A DNA stretch of 64,000 bases, taken from NCBI RefSeq assembly GCF_000185725.2, contig NZ_KI391954.1, positions 62,001-126,000 on the forward strand. The letters run 5' to 3'. A program made the position numbers and the translations under genes. The notes beneath the pieces are model-generated. The model did no database searches. It was not told where the DNA came from and saw nothing but the letters and a program-made list of their open reading frames with translations. Shown here piece by piece: positions 1-8,521 of the stretch. Positions within the stretch are counted from its first letter, which is position 1. Every line of letters starts with the position of its first letter. This DNA comes from Segniliparus rugosus ATCC BAA-974 (GTDB lineage Bacteria > Actinomycetota > Actinomycetes > Mycobacteriales > Mycobacteriaceae).

Positions 1-3000
1 TGGGCGAAATGGCTGCCGCACTGCCAGCACCCCACCGCGCGGGACGGGCTCGGCTCGGCTCGGATGATTTACGACTCGCTGCACGACTTCGAGACCTCGA
101 TGCCGGACCTGAGCGAGCGCGGCAGGTTCGCCCGCAGCGCGCCTGTGATGGCGGGCCGTCAGCAGATCCTCCTGATCTTGGACGACGGTTACGTCTCCGG
201 CGATGAGAAATGCGTCTCCGACGCGGGGTTGGACTCTGTGACCGTGGTCGACATCTGCCCTGGCAGCAACAGCCTCTCGCGCCGGGGCCTGCAGCTCGCG
301 GTCGAGAAGGGCGCTGTCGGCGCACAGGCCGCGAACGGGCTCGAAGAGTTCGCGAAAGTGGACAACGCGTCGATCGCCGAAGCGGAGGTGTTCGCCCGTC
401 GCATGTCGCGCTACCGCACCGCGACGGCGGCCCAGATGCTGAGTTTGGAGCAAGAGACCACCACCGTCTCGGACCCCGGGCTGATGCCGTTGCTCGGCAT
501 CCATGACGCGGGGAGCCTCGACCCGAACGTCACGTGGCGGCCCCGTTCTTCGCGCGAGCGCCTTCGCGTCCCCATCGGCTTGGCAGCGGACGGCTCGCCC
601 TTGGAGATCGACATCAAGGAGGCGGCCGAGTTCGGCATGGGGCCGCATGGGCTGTGCATCGGGGCCACCGGTTCGGGAAAGTCGGAGTTCCTCCGCACGC
701 TCGTGCTCTCCATGATCATCACGCACTCCGCGGACGCTTTGAACCTGGTCCTGGTGGACTTCAAAGGTGGCGCGACCTTCCTCGGCCTCGACGGGGCCCC
801 GCAGGTCGCGGCGGTCATCACCAACCTTGAAGAAGAAGGCGACTTGGTGGACCGCATGGGCGACGCCATCAAGGGCGAGATGAACCGGAGGCAGGAGCTG
901 TTGCGCTCCTCCGGCAACTTCGTGAACGTCGCGTTCTACGAGGCCGCCCGTATGAACGGGGCGACGAACGCGCAGACCGGGCTCCCGCTCGACCCCTTCC
1001 CCGCGTTGTTCATCGTGGTGGACGAGTTCTCCGAGCTTTTGAGCCAGCGGCCAGACTTCGCGGATTTGTTCGTGATGGTCGGCCGTCTCGGCCGAAGCTT
1101 GCGCGTGCATCTCCTCCTCGCCAGCCAGAGGCTGGAGGAAGGCAAGCTCAAAGGCCTCGACAGCCACTTGTCCTACCGGGTCGGCCTGAAGACCTTCTCG
1201 GCTGCGGAATCCCGGACCGTGTTGGGCGTGCCCGACGCATACCACCTCCCCGCGATCCCAGGCTCCGGCTTCCTCAAGTGCGACTCCGACGAGCCGAGGC
1301 GGTTCAACGCCTCCTACGTCTCCGGGCCGTACGTGCCGAAACGAGGCGGCCCGAAAACTGCCGAGGTCGCGAAGAGCGTGTACGGCGACGTCCGTCCGAA
1401 GATGTTCACCTCGGCGGAGGTTCCTATCGAACTGCCTCCGGAGCCGGAGATCCTCGAGCTGGAAGAGCCCGAGGAGGAATTGGTCGACGATTCCCATCTG
1501 ATGAAAGACGGCAAGCGGATCACCCTGTTGGAGATGTGCGTGGCCCGGTTGCAAGGCCATGGCAGCCTCGCGCATGAGGTGTGGCTGCCGCCGCTCACCG
1601 ACTCGCCGACGGTGGACATGCTCCTCCCGCCGGATTTCGACTGGCGCGACGACAGCAAGCGGTACGGCAACTTGATCATCCCCATCGGGACCGTCGACCG
1701 TCCGTACGACCAGCGCCGCGACAACCTCTACATCGACGTGTCGGGCGCCGCCGGGAACGTCGCGATCATCGGCGGCCCGCAGAGCGGCAAGTCCAACGCG
1801 TTGCAGACGATGATCATGGCCGCCTCGGTGCTGCACACCCCGGAACAGGTGCAGTTCTACTGCCTCGACTTCGGCGGCGGCAAGCTCTCCGGCCTCGCGA
1901 ACTTGCCGCACGTCGGCTCGGTCGCGACTCGTCTGGAGCCGGATCGGGTGCGCCGCACCATCGCCGAAATGCTGACGTTGATCCGCAATAGGGAAGAGCG
2001 GTTCCGCGCGCTCGGCATCGACTCCATGCGCGAGTTCCGCCGCCGCAAGACCGCCGCGCTGGCCGCGCCTCCCGGCACGCCCGACCCGCTCGCCGACGAC
2101 AAGTTCGGCGACGTGTTCCTGATCATCGACGGTTGGGCCGCGGCGAAGGACGAGGACGAGACGTTGCAGCCGAAGATCCAATCGTTGGCGACGCAGGGCC
2201 TTTCCTACGGCGTGCACCTCGTGCTCGCGACCAACCGCTGGGCGGACATCCGGTCCGCGATCAAAGACGCCATCGGCACCCGAGTCGAGCTCCGGCTCGG
2301 CGACCCGATGGAGTCCGAGATGGGCAAGCAGGTCGCGAAGGTGGTGCCGAAGAACAAGCCCGGCCGAGGCATCAACGTCGAGCAACTGCATATGCTCATC
2401 GGGCTTCCCCGGATGGACTCGCAGACGACGGACGACAACATCTCCGAAGCCGTGCGGTCTTCCGTGGAAGAGATCAAAGCGGTGAGCAAGCCGGGGGCCT
2501 TCGCGCCCGAGGTGCGCATGCTGCCCGAGCAGATGCACCGCAACAGCCTCCTCGGGCTGCTTTCGGCCGAGGACCGCACGCCGACGAAGGCGCTCATCGG
2601 CATCAACGAGAGCGAGCTGGCCCCGGTGTTCGTCGACTTCAACAGCCAGCAGCACTTCATGGCCTTCTCCGACCCCGAATGCGGGAAGACGACGCTGCTG
2701 CGCAACATCGTCGCCAGCATCATGGAGAACAGCACGCCGGAGCAATCGAAGATCCTGCTGATCGACTACCGGCGCACCATGCTCGGCGCCGTGCCGGACG
2801 ACTTCCTCATCACGTACTGTTCGAGCATCGACCAGACCAAAGCGGTCATGGGCGCGATGGCGGGCAAGCTGAAAGAGCGTCTCCCGAGCGTCAACGTCAC
2901 GCAGCAGCAGCTGCGAGACCGCTCGTGGTGGTCCGGCGCGGAGTACTACGTCATCGTCGACGACTACGACTTGGTGGCCACGAACCCGAACCCGTTGCTT

Positions 3001-3273
3001 CCCCTGGTGGACTACCTCGGCCAAGGCAAGGACGTCGGTCTGCACCTCATCGTCACACGCCGCTCCGGCGGTGTCGGCCGGGCCATTTACGATCCGGTTT
3101 TGGGCAGGCTCAAGGATTTGACCACCGACGCGTTGCTCATGAGCGGCAGCAAAGACGAGGGCCCGGTCATCGGCGGCGTCAAAATGTCGGCCATGCCGCC
3201 CGGCCGAGGCACGTACATCACCCGTGCGGGCGGCAACCAGCTGATCCAGATCGCATATATGCCGCCGCTCTAA
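1..3273 (+). CDS. eccC: ESX type VII secretion ATPase EccC (5' end outside window)
   Basis: FtsK/SpoIIIE-type motor ATPase that drives WXG100/PE/PPE secretion through the inner-membrane ESX complex. The frame is open from base 1 (WAKWLPHCQHPT...), a block found inside EccC before the ATPase domains, so the true start lies upstream and the ATG at 64 is internal. Three ATPase modules are visible: Walker A GATGSGKS at codon ~200 counted from that ATG, GGPQSGKS at ~570 and DPECGKTT at ~870. The first module also has LVLVDFKGG and the Walker B-like VVDEFSELL. About 1090 codons are seen, and the family is usually ~1300. It is followed by a CD225-like gene; the rest of the ESX locus is presumably to the left. 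Confidence 0.95.
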   Translation, partial: WAKWLPHCQHPTARDGLGSARMIYDSLHDFETSMPDLSERGRFARSAPVMAGRQQILLILDDGYVSGDEKCVSDAGLDSVTVVDICPGSNSLSRRGLQLAVEKGAVGAQAANGLEEFAKVDNASIAEAEVFARRMSRYRTATAAQMLSLEQETTTVSDPGLMPLLGIHDAGSLDPNVTWRPRSSRERLRVPIGLAADGSPLEIDIKEAAEFGMGPHGLCIGATGSGKSEFLRTLVLSMIITHSADALNLVLVDFKGGATFLGLDGAPQVAAVITNLEEEGDLVDRMGDAIKGEMNRRQELLRSSGNFVNVAFYEAARMNGATNAQTGLPLDPFPALFIVVDEFSELLSQRPDFADLFVMVGRLGRSLRVHLLLASQRLEEGKLKGLDSHLSYRVGLKTFSAAESRTVLGVPDAYHLPAIPGSGFLKCDSDEPRRFNASYVSGPYVPKRGGPKTAEVAKSVYGDVRPKMFTSAEVPIELPPEPEILELEEPEEELVDDSHLMKDGKRITLLEMCVARLQGHGSLAHEVWLPPLTDSPTVDMLLPPDFDWRDDSKRYGNLIIPIGTVDRPYDQRRDNLYIDVSGAAGNVAIIGGPQSGKSNALQTMIMAASVLHTPEQVQFYCLDFGGGKLSGLANLPHVGSVATRLEPDRVRRTIAEMLTLIRNREERFRALGIDSMREFRRRKTAALAAPPGTPDPLADDKFGDVFLIIDGWAAAKDEDETLQPKIQSLATQGLSYGVHLVLATNRWADIRSAIKDAIGTRVELRLGDPMESEMGKQVAKVVPKNKPGRGINVEQLHMLIGLPRMDSQTTDDNISEAVRSSVEEIKAVSKPGAFAPEVRMLPEQMHRNSLLGLLSAEDRTPTKALIGINESELAPVFVDFNSQQHFMAFSDPECGKTTLLRNIVASIMENSTPEQSKILLIDYRRTMLGAVPDDFLITYCSSIDQTKAVMGAMAGKLKERLPSVNVTQQQLRDRSWWSGAEYYVIVDDYDLVATNPNPLLPLVDYLGQGKDVGLHLIVTRRSGGVGRAIYDPVLGRLKDLTTDALLMSGSKDEGPVIGGVKMSAMPPGRGTYITRAGGNQLIQIAYMPPL

Positions 3274-3368
3274 GCCCGCGCCACCAGCGCACGGGTAGAG
3301 TATGGGCGGAATTCGCGAAACTTCGGCCTGCCGCAGCGCGGGCCGCCGAACCCTGAACGGAAACACGG

Positions 3369-3683
3369 ATGACCCAAGCCACCGAACAGCACATCGCGTA
3401 CGTCCAGCCGGGTCCGCCTCCGCCGCCTCGCCAGGTCGGTCCGCCACCGTCCAACGTCGGTTGGGCGGTCGCGGCAGTCGTGTTCTTCTTCCCGTTCGCG
3501 TTCGTCGCGTTCACGAACGCGCTGAACGTCTTCCCGCTCTGGGCGCAGGGCGACGCGCAGGGGGCGCAGGAAGCCTCGAACAAGGCGAGGTTCTGGGGTT
3601 GGTTCTCCATCGGCGCGTACGTCGTCTCGACCTTGCTCGTGCTTCTGGCATGGCTCGTCTGCCACATCGTGAAGGGGAAGTAG
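3369..3683 (+). CDS. CD225/dispanin-like small membrane protein
   Basis: 104 aa. A short proline-rich cytoplasmic head (PGPPPPPRQ) precedes two hydrophobic segments, about residues 29-48 (WAVAAVVFFFPFAFVAFTNA) and 75-98. Between them lies QGDAQGAQEASNKARFW, matching the conserved CD225/dispanin loop (GD...A...S..A). Function in bacteria is unknown; relatives are often found beside ESX genes in mycolic-acid actinomycetes. It starts 95 bp after eccC and may be cotranscribed with it. Confidence 0.7.
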   Translation: MTQATEQHIAYVQPGPPPPPRQVGPPPSNVGWAVAAVVFFFPFAFVAFTNALNVFPLWAQGDAQGAQEASNKARFWGWFSIGAYVVSTLLVLLAWLVCHIVKGK

Positions 3684-3708
3684 CTGCTGGCCCGGAACTA
3701 GGCAGTCT

Positions 3709-4107
3709 ATGATTGAGCTTTTCCTTGTCGGCTTGGGCGGCGGAATCGGCTCAGCGGCGCGCTACGCGCTCGGCCAGCTATGGCCGAGCGTTCCAGGAGG
3801 TTTCCCCGCCGCCACGTTCGTGATCAACACGAGCGGATGTTTTTGCATCGGCGTGCTGCTCTCGGCGATTCTCGAGCGCTGGCCCAAAGCGGCTCGGCCG
3901 AGGCTCTTCTTCGGGACCGGCTTCCTCGGCGGCTACACCACGTTCTCCACCTACACTGTGGAGACAGCGCGTCTCGCGCAAACAGGACACGCGTTGCAAG
4001 CGGTCGGGTATGGCTTGGCCACAGTGGTCTGCGCTTTGGCGGCGACAGCTACGGGGGTGTGGATCGCGCGCCGTGTCTTGCGAATGGCGGGCGGAGGATC
4101 CCGATGA
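3709..4107 (+). CDS. crcB: Fluoride channel subunit CrcB/FluC (copy 1)
   Basis: 132 aa, the normal size for a four-helix Fluc subunit. Diagnostic motifs are GGIGSAARY near residue 10, INTSGCF near 39 and the phenylalanine-box segment GGYTTFSTYTVET near 73. Fluc proteins form dual-topology dimers exporting fluoride. The stop overlaps the start of a second crcB gene by the 4-bp ATGA, so the two halves are probably made together and assemble as an antiparallel heterodimer, as in other Gram-positives with paired genes. Confidence 0.93.
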   Translation: MIELFLVGLGGGIGSAARYALGQLWPSVPGGFPAATFVINTSGCFCIGVLLSAILERWPKAARPRLFFGTGFLGGYTTFSTYTVETARLAQTGHALQAVGYGLATVVCALAATATGVWIARRVLRMAGGGSR

Positions 4108-4466
4108 CCTTGGCCGAGGTGTTTGTGGGAGGCGTGCTCGGAGCGCTCGTCCGTTATCTTGTCGACCGCAGTTGCCGGAGCAAATGGCCGACCGGCGTGC
4201 CATGGGGGATCGTGGCGTGCAACCTCGGCGGCGCGTTTTTGCTCGGCGTGCTCGCGGGCGCGACGACGGCGCAGGCGGTTGGAGCCACCTTCGGGATCGG
4301 TTTCTGCGGGTCGCTCACCACGTACAGCACATTCAGCTACGACACGGCGCGGCTCTGGGAGCAAGGCAAACCGAGAGCCGCGCTCGGCAATCTCCTGCTC
4401 AACGTCGCGCTCGGGCTCCCCATCGCGGCGACCGGGATCGCGGTCGGGTCGTTGTTGTTCAGCTGA
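4104..4466 (+). CDS. crcB: Fluoride channel subunit CrcB/FluC (copy 2)
   Basis: 120 aa. The start is the ATG inside the ATGA overlap with copy 1. GGVLGALVRYLVDR, CNLGGAFLLGVLAG and GSLTTYSTFSYDT give the complete Fluc signature, with the TYST/TFSY variant of the phenylalanine box. The two tandem genes differ in sequence, as expected for subunits of opposite membrane orientation. No fluoride riboswitch was recognised upstream. Confidence 0.92.
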   Translation: MTLAEVFVGGVLGALVRYLVDRSCRSKWPTGVPWGIVACNLGGAFLLGVLAGATTAQAVGATFGIGFCGSLTTYSTFSYDTARLWEQGKPRAALGNLLLNVALGLPIAATGIAVGSLLFS

Positions 4467-4976
4467 CCCTGGCAGGCGGGGGAGCAGGGCCGGGCCGGGT
4501 GGCGAGCGCTTCGCGCAGCCGGGTTCGCGAGGTTCGCAGCGTCCTGCACACGGAGATTCAAACCTTGTCCGCCCTTCCGCGAGGAACGCTCGTGCTCGCG
4601 CGCCCGCGCATGGATGTCCGAGATCCGCGCCGCGCGGAGCAAGCCACGCAGGCCGGAATCGAGCCAGCGACGGTGCGCCAACGATTCGCGGAACTTGTCG
4701 GCGCTGACCGGTTCGCGGCGGATCTTCAGGCCGTGCTGCGCCCGCCGTCGCAACCGACGGGCCAAGCGGTTCGCAGGCGCGCTTCCCCCGACTGCCCGCG
4801 AATAACGGGAGAGGCAAGGCAAGCGCGCGGGGTATCCCAGGAGGATCGCGGTCAGGCGGCAGTCCCCGGCACGCAGGCGCAGACGGCGCAGGACTATGCT
4901 TCCCGTCAGAGATGGGCCAGGGAGCCCGGAAGTCTCTATGGGTGTCCGTGAAGTTCGTTCAAAGGAAGGCGACGGC
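4467..4976 (+). other. Intergenic stretch, no supported gene
   Basis: Six-frame reading gives only open frames typical of GC-rich filler, with Arg/Ala/Pro-rich translations and no recognisable domain. The last ~20 bp hold the ribosome binding site AAAGGAAGG for the TNT gene. It may contain decayed coding sequence, but I cannot identify any. Confidence 0.5.
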
Positions 4977-5309
4977 ATGACAGAGCCGGTGGCGCAATTG
5001 AACAGCATCCCAGCAGGGGAGGAGTTCGACCATTTCGGCCCGGAGACGGGGAGGTGGCTGTACCCGAAAGGGGTGTCGTTCGCCTCGCGCTCTTTGCCGC
5101 CGGAAAGCTTGGTCGAGCCATATCAGACGTACACGGCGACCGGCGAGCCGTTCTTGCCGGGATGGGGCCTTGAGGAATCTCGGGCCGTGCCGTGGTTCGG
5201 CCAGCCCGGAGGCGGAGTCCAGTACTTGATCGTCGCGCCGCCCGGAGAGCTGCCGTGCGTGGAGAGCCTTGTGCTCATGGGGGTTTTGGAGCCGGGGAGC
5301 TGGAAATGA
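4977..5309 (+). CDS. Stand-alone TNT-domain toxin (CpnT C-terminal-like)
   Basis: 110 aa from ATG 4977, chosen because AAAGGAAGG lies 8 bp upstream. The whole protein is a TNT (tuberculosis necrotizing toxin) domain: FDHFGPETGRWLYPKG, SRSLPPESL, then PWFGQPGGGVQY. TNT is an NAD+ glycohydrolase. The GGGVQY glutamine corresponds to the essential Gln of M. tuberculosis CpnT. Where CpnT has an active-site His shortly after LPP, this protein reads PYQTY, so activity may be reduced (inferred from memory of the family). There is no secretion or channel domain; it is either an orphan cassette or secreted with a partner. The stop overlaps the next start by ATGA. Confidence 0.8.
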   Translation: MTEPVAQLNSIPAGEEFDHFGPETGRWLYPKGVSFASRSLPPESLVEPYQTYTATGEPFLPGWGLEESRAVPWFGQPGGGVQYLIVAPPGELPCVESLVLMGVLEPGSWK

Positions 5310-5908
5310 CCAATCCTAATTTCTTTCCCGAGCCGTTGCGGCGGATCGTCGCGTCGTGGGATTACTGGGAGCAGGTCGCGGGCGAGGCTCGCCGCGCCCG
5401 CGCGGAAGCCATCGCCCAAACCGGCAGGCCCGTGCCGCCCCCCACGATGCCGATCGGCCCCAGAATGTCGCCGACCGGCGAGTTCGGCCTCTTCACGCCG
5501 CAGATCGTCTTCATCCTCGCCCAGACCCCGAACGGTTATCGGATCGACGTGCAGGACCGGGGCGCTCGCAGCCCGTGGGCGGAGATCAGCGACTTCTACG
5601 ATTTGGAGAAATTCTTCGTCTGGCGGATCGGCGACATGGTGCGCCGGGAGTACGGCCTGCGGCCGCTGTCCGCTGTGTTCTACGAAGTCGGATGGCAGGG
5701 CGGGGTCCGAGCCGAGGCGGTGGACCCGGAGAACTCGCGCCTGGTCCGCTTGTTCCTCGAGGACGATCCCCAGCCGAGGGCGATGCTCGGGCTTGCGGCG
5801 GCCATCCCGTTCAGCCATGTGCTGCAGCTCGACCTAGCGGAGCTCGAACAGCACCTGCGCACTCGGATCCCGCCGCAGGCGCTCCCAGAGGGGGCCGCTC
5901 GGGCCTGA
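5306..5908 (+). CDS. Hypothetical protein, candidate immunity factor for the TNT toxin
   Basis: 200 aa, starting at ATG 5306 inside the 4-bp overlap with the TNT stop. I do not recognise the family. It is soluble and acidic, with a probable alpha/beta core (LFTPQIVFILAQTPNGYRIDVQ) and a helical C-terminus. In mycobacteria the NAD glycohydrolase TNT is followed by a gene for its inhibitor IFT; translational coupling and position suggest the same role here. The assignment rests on context only. Confidence 0.5.
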   Translation: MTNPNFFPEPLRRIVASWDYWEQVAGEARRARAEAIAQTGRPVPPPTMPIGPRMSPTGEFGLFTPQIVFILAQTPNGYRIDVQDRGARSPWAEISDFYDLEKFFVWRIGDMVRREYGLRPLSAVFYEVGWQGGVRAEAVDPENSRLVRLFLEDDPQPRAMLGLAAAIPFSHVLQLDLAELEQHLRTRIPPQALPEGAARA

Positions 5909-6325
5909 CCACGGGCAACCCTGGCGCCATTCGCCAGCCAACGCGGAGGCCTGCTCGTTTCACCCGACGGTGTGCCTGCGCCCTGCGCCCGTGGCCGATG
6001 TTCTCGGCAAGATGGCACAAGGCGCGGCGCGCCCGCGATTTTCGCCAAGCCCAGCGCCACATGAGGTTTCCACGCCGAGTAGGGCGAGACCAGGGCGCGG
6101 AGGATGCTTCCGCCTTCGACTGGGCGATCGGAGCATTGCGCGCCTGTACGGGCTTGTGCTTCCGGAAGGACGAGCGCGAGGTGCTTTTCCGGCGGCGGGA
6201 TAGCCGCACGGCTCGGGCTGGCCCATCCAGATCGCCTGCGGAGCCGTGCCCGTTTTCTTCCTCTTCTCCGCAGAGTCTTTCTCCGGCCTGGCGTGGAGCG
6301 TATCCTCCTGCTGAGGAGGCGTGCG
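5909..6325 (+). other. Intergenic stretch, no supported gene
   Basis: About 417 bp without a convincing coding frame on either strand. The only clear element is the hairpin over the ribosome binding site of the next gene, listed separately. Confidence 0.5.
6304..6319 (+). promoter_or_regulatory. Hairpin that sequesters the Shine-Dalgarno of the DUF2461 gene
   Basis: CCTCCT (6304-6309), loop GCTG, AGGAGG (6314-6319): a perfect 6-bp stem whose right arm is the full Shine-Dalgarno, 6 nt before ATG 6326. The left arm is an anti-SD sequence. In RNA this would mask the ribosome binding site and could act as a simple translational switch. Confidence 0.55.
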
Positions 6326-6964
6326 ATGAGCGAGTTCACAGGAGTGCCCGAGGACGCGGTCGCCTTTTACCGCGAGCTCGTTTTGAACAATGAGAAGGCC
6401 TGGTGGGAGGCCAACAAATCGCGTTACGCGACCTCCGTGCGCGAACCGATCGGGGCGTTAGTCAAGGCTCTTGAGCCCGATTTCGGCGAGGGCGCGTTGT
6501 TCCGGCCCCACCGCGACGTCCGGTTCAGCAAAGACAAATCGCCGTACAAAGACCGGCAAGGAGCCTGGATCCCAGCGGCTCCTGGGATCGGCTGGTACGT
6601 GCAGATCGACTGGAGCGGGCTCAAGACCGCCGCAGGCATATACGCGCCGAGCCCGCCGCAACTCGCGAGGCTGCGCGCGGCGGTCGCCGACGACGCGAAG
6701 GGCCGCGAGCTGGAGGGCCTGCTCGCCGCGCTGCGCGAAGCCGGCCTCGACGTGCGAGGGGAGCAGCTAAAGACAAAGCCGAAAGGATACCCCGCCGATC
6801 ACCCGCGCCTGGAGCTCCTGCGCCACAAGAGCCTCGTGGCTTGGCACGAACACGGCTTCCCCGAGTGGCTCGACCAGCCCGAGGCGGCGAGCCGAGTCCG
6901 TTCGGACTGGGACTCCATGCGACCGCTGGTCGACTGGCTGGCAGTCAGGGTCGGCTCAGACTGA
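6326..6964 (+). CDS. DUF2461 family protein
   Basis: 212 aa. DUF2461 (TIGR02453) landmarks: an N-terminal AVAFYRELVLNNEKAWWEANKSRY, then FRPHRDVRFSKDKSPYKDRQG, GWYVQID, and a C-terminal GYPADHPRLELLRHKSL. Biochemical function is unknown. The start is ATG 6326 after AGGAGG. The 3' end overlaps the convergent M20 amidohydrolase gene by 9 bp. Confidence 0.88.
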   Translation: MSEFTGVPEDAVAFYRELVLNNEKAWWEANKSRYATSVREPIGALVKALEPDFGEGALFRPHRDVRFSKDKSPYKDRQGAWIPAAPGIGWYVQIDWSGLKTAAGIYAPSPPQLARLRAAVADDAKGRELEGLLAALREAGLDVRGEQLKTKPKGYPADHPRLELLRHKSLVAWHEHGFPEWLDQPEAASRVRSDWDSMRPLVDWLAVRVGSD

Positions 6965-8191
6965 CGCAGGACGGCCCAGCCAGGCCCGGGCGGCGACGAC
7001 GAGCGCCTCAACGCCAGTGGAGAGCGTCGGCTCGATCTCCGGCGCGAAATCCGAGGCGTGGTTCGACGGCACCTGGCCCCGGTCGGCGTCGAACCGCGCC
7101 TGCGAGAAGCCGCCCCAGAACCAAAACACAGTGGGAGCGCCGACCGCGGCCCCGAAAACCCCGACATCCTCGCTGCCCGTGATCGGCTCCGACAGCTCGA
7201 AGACGCGCTCGCGGCCGAACCGCTCCAAAAAGGCCTCGGCGACCCGCCCGGTCGCCACAGGGTCGTTCTGCAACGGATCGAAACCCTCGTGGCGGACGAT
7301 CTCCGGATCTTTCCCGCAGCCCGCGGCCAGCGCCTCGCCCCGCGCGATCCGCTCGACCGCCGCAAGGATCTGGTCTCGGACCTCCGGGGAGAAGGATCGA
7401 ATCGACAGGCCGAGCTCGGCCTCGTCGGGAATGATGTTGTGCTTGGTCCCCGCGCGCAGATAGCCGACAGTGACCACGGCAGGGGTCAGCGCCGAAAGCT
7501 CGCGCGAGACAATCGTCTGGAGTTTTAGCACCACCGACGAGGCAAGAACCACCGGGTCGACCGTAGTCTCGGGTCGAGACCCGTGCCCGCCCCTGCCGAA
7601 CAGTCGCATCGTGACCACATCCGCGCCCGCGAGCGCCACACCCGGACGGTAGGCGATCTGACCAGCGAGAAGCGGCCCCACATGCTGCCCGAGCACGACC
7701 TGAGGGACAGGTACCTTCTCGAAGAGCCCGTCCTCCACCATGGCTTTCGCGCCGGACCCGCGTTCCTCCGCGGGCTGGAACACCGCGACCACGGTGCCAG
7801 ACCACTCCGAGCGGGCGCCCGCCAAGATCCTCAACGCTCCGACCAGGCAAGTGACATGCATATCATGTCCGCACGCGTGCATGACCGGGACCGTATGCCC
7901 GTCCGGATCGGTCCCGACGTCCACACTGGCGTAATCGAGCCCGGTCTTCTCCTGCACCGGCAGCGCGTCCATATCCGCGCGCAACAGCACCACCGGGCCG
8001 TCGCCGTTGCGCAACACCGCAGCGATCCCAGTGCCCCCGATTCCTGGGTGAACATCGAGGCCGAGCCCGCTGATCGCATCAAGGATCCGCCCCGCAGTGC
8101 GATGCTCTTGGAACGACAGCTCCGGATGTCGATGCAGGTCGCGATAGAAATCGGCCAAGTCGTCCACACGCTGGTCGGCGAATGTCGTCAT
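6956..8191 (-). CDS. M20-family amidohydrolase (peptidase-like)
   Basis: 411 aa, hydrolysing an N-acyl amino acid or related amide; substrate unknown. Family signatures: RDLHRHPELSFQEHRT, LLRADMDALPVQE (first metal Asp region), HACGHDMHV (metal His residues), VFQPAEERGSGAKAM and GSEDVGVF. Start ATG 8191 (MTTFADQR) is preferred; the frame runs 24 codons further upstream but would enter the tRNA gene. It overlaps the convergent DUF2461 gene by 9 bp. Confidence 0.9.
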   Translation of the reverse strand: MTTFADQRVDDLADFYRDLHRHPELSFQEHRTAGRILDAISGLGLDVHPGIGGTGIAAVLRNGDGPVVLLRADMDALPVQEKTGLDYASVDVGTDPDGHTVPVMHACGHDMHVTCLVGALRILAGARSEWSGTVVAVFQPAEERGSGAKAMVEDGLFEKVPVPQVVLGQHVGPLLAGQIAYRPGVALAGADVVTMRLFGRGGHGSRPETTVDPVVLASSVVLKLQTIVSRELSALTPAVVTVGYLRAGTKHNIIPDEAELGLSIRSFSPEVRDQILAAVERIARGEALAAGCGKDPEIVRHEGFDPLQNDPVATGRVAEAFLERFGRERVFELSEPITGSEDVGVFGAAVGAPTVFWFWGGFSQARFDADRGQVPSNHASDFAPEIEPTLSTGVEALVVAARAWLGRPASV

Positions 8192-8233
8192 GGGCTCAAA
8201 ATACCAGGGCGAGCGGTGATAGCAGGTGTTGTG

Positions 8234-8306
8234 TGACCCCGAGAGGAATCGAACCTCCGACACAGGGTTTAGGAAACCCTTGCTCTATCCACTGAGCTAC
8301 GGGGCC
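8234..8306 (-). tRNA. tRNA-Arg (anticodon CCT)
   Basis: Full 73-nt cloverleaf on the minus strand. The acceptor 5' strand GGCCCCG pairs with CGGGGTC plus discriminator A, the anticodon stem AGGGT/ACCCT encloses TTCCTAA (anticodon CCT), and the T-loop is GGTTCGATTCC. No CCA is encoded. A 36-nt copy of its D-loop to variable-loop part (genomic 8258-8293) recurs, inverted, at 25288-25323. Confidence 0.95.
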
Positions 8307-8521
8307 GGCGGATCGGTTTATTGACCGGCCCGAATTGGCCGATTCATGTTAGCAGGATAGCGGCGGGGGCGGCGAATTCGTTTCTTCCGGCCCGGAAGGG
8401 GTGTTTCGGAGTCTTCGAGGGGGCGTCGTGAGCCGTTCCGGGGCCGTCGCGGCGGACGCGGGCGGCCTCTAGCACGGGGGCGGTGTCTCGGGTCTTTCGG
8501 CGGCTCGGGCTGACGTTGGTG

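Noticed and set aside
4010..4951. 313-aa open frame on the plus strand after crcB
   Set aside because: Overlaps both crcB genes in another frame and has no domain signal; real genes end at 4466.
8192..8263. N-terminal extension of the M20 amidohydrolase
   Set aside because: It would overlap the tRNA-Arg gene; MTTFADQR at 8191 fits the family start.
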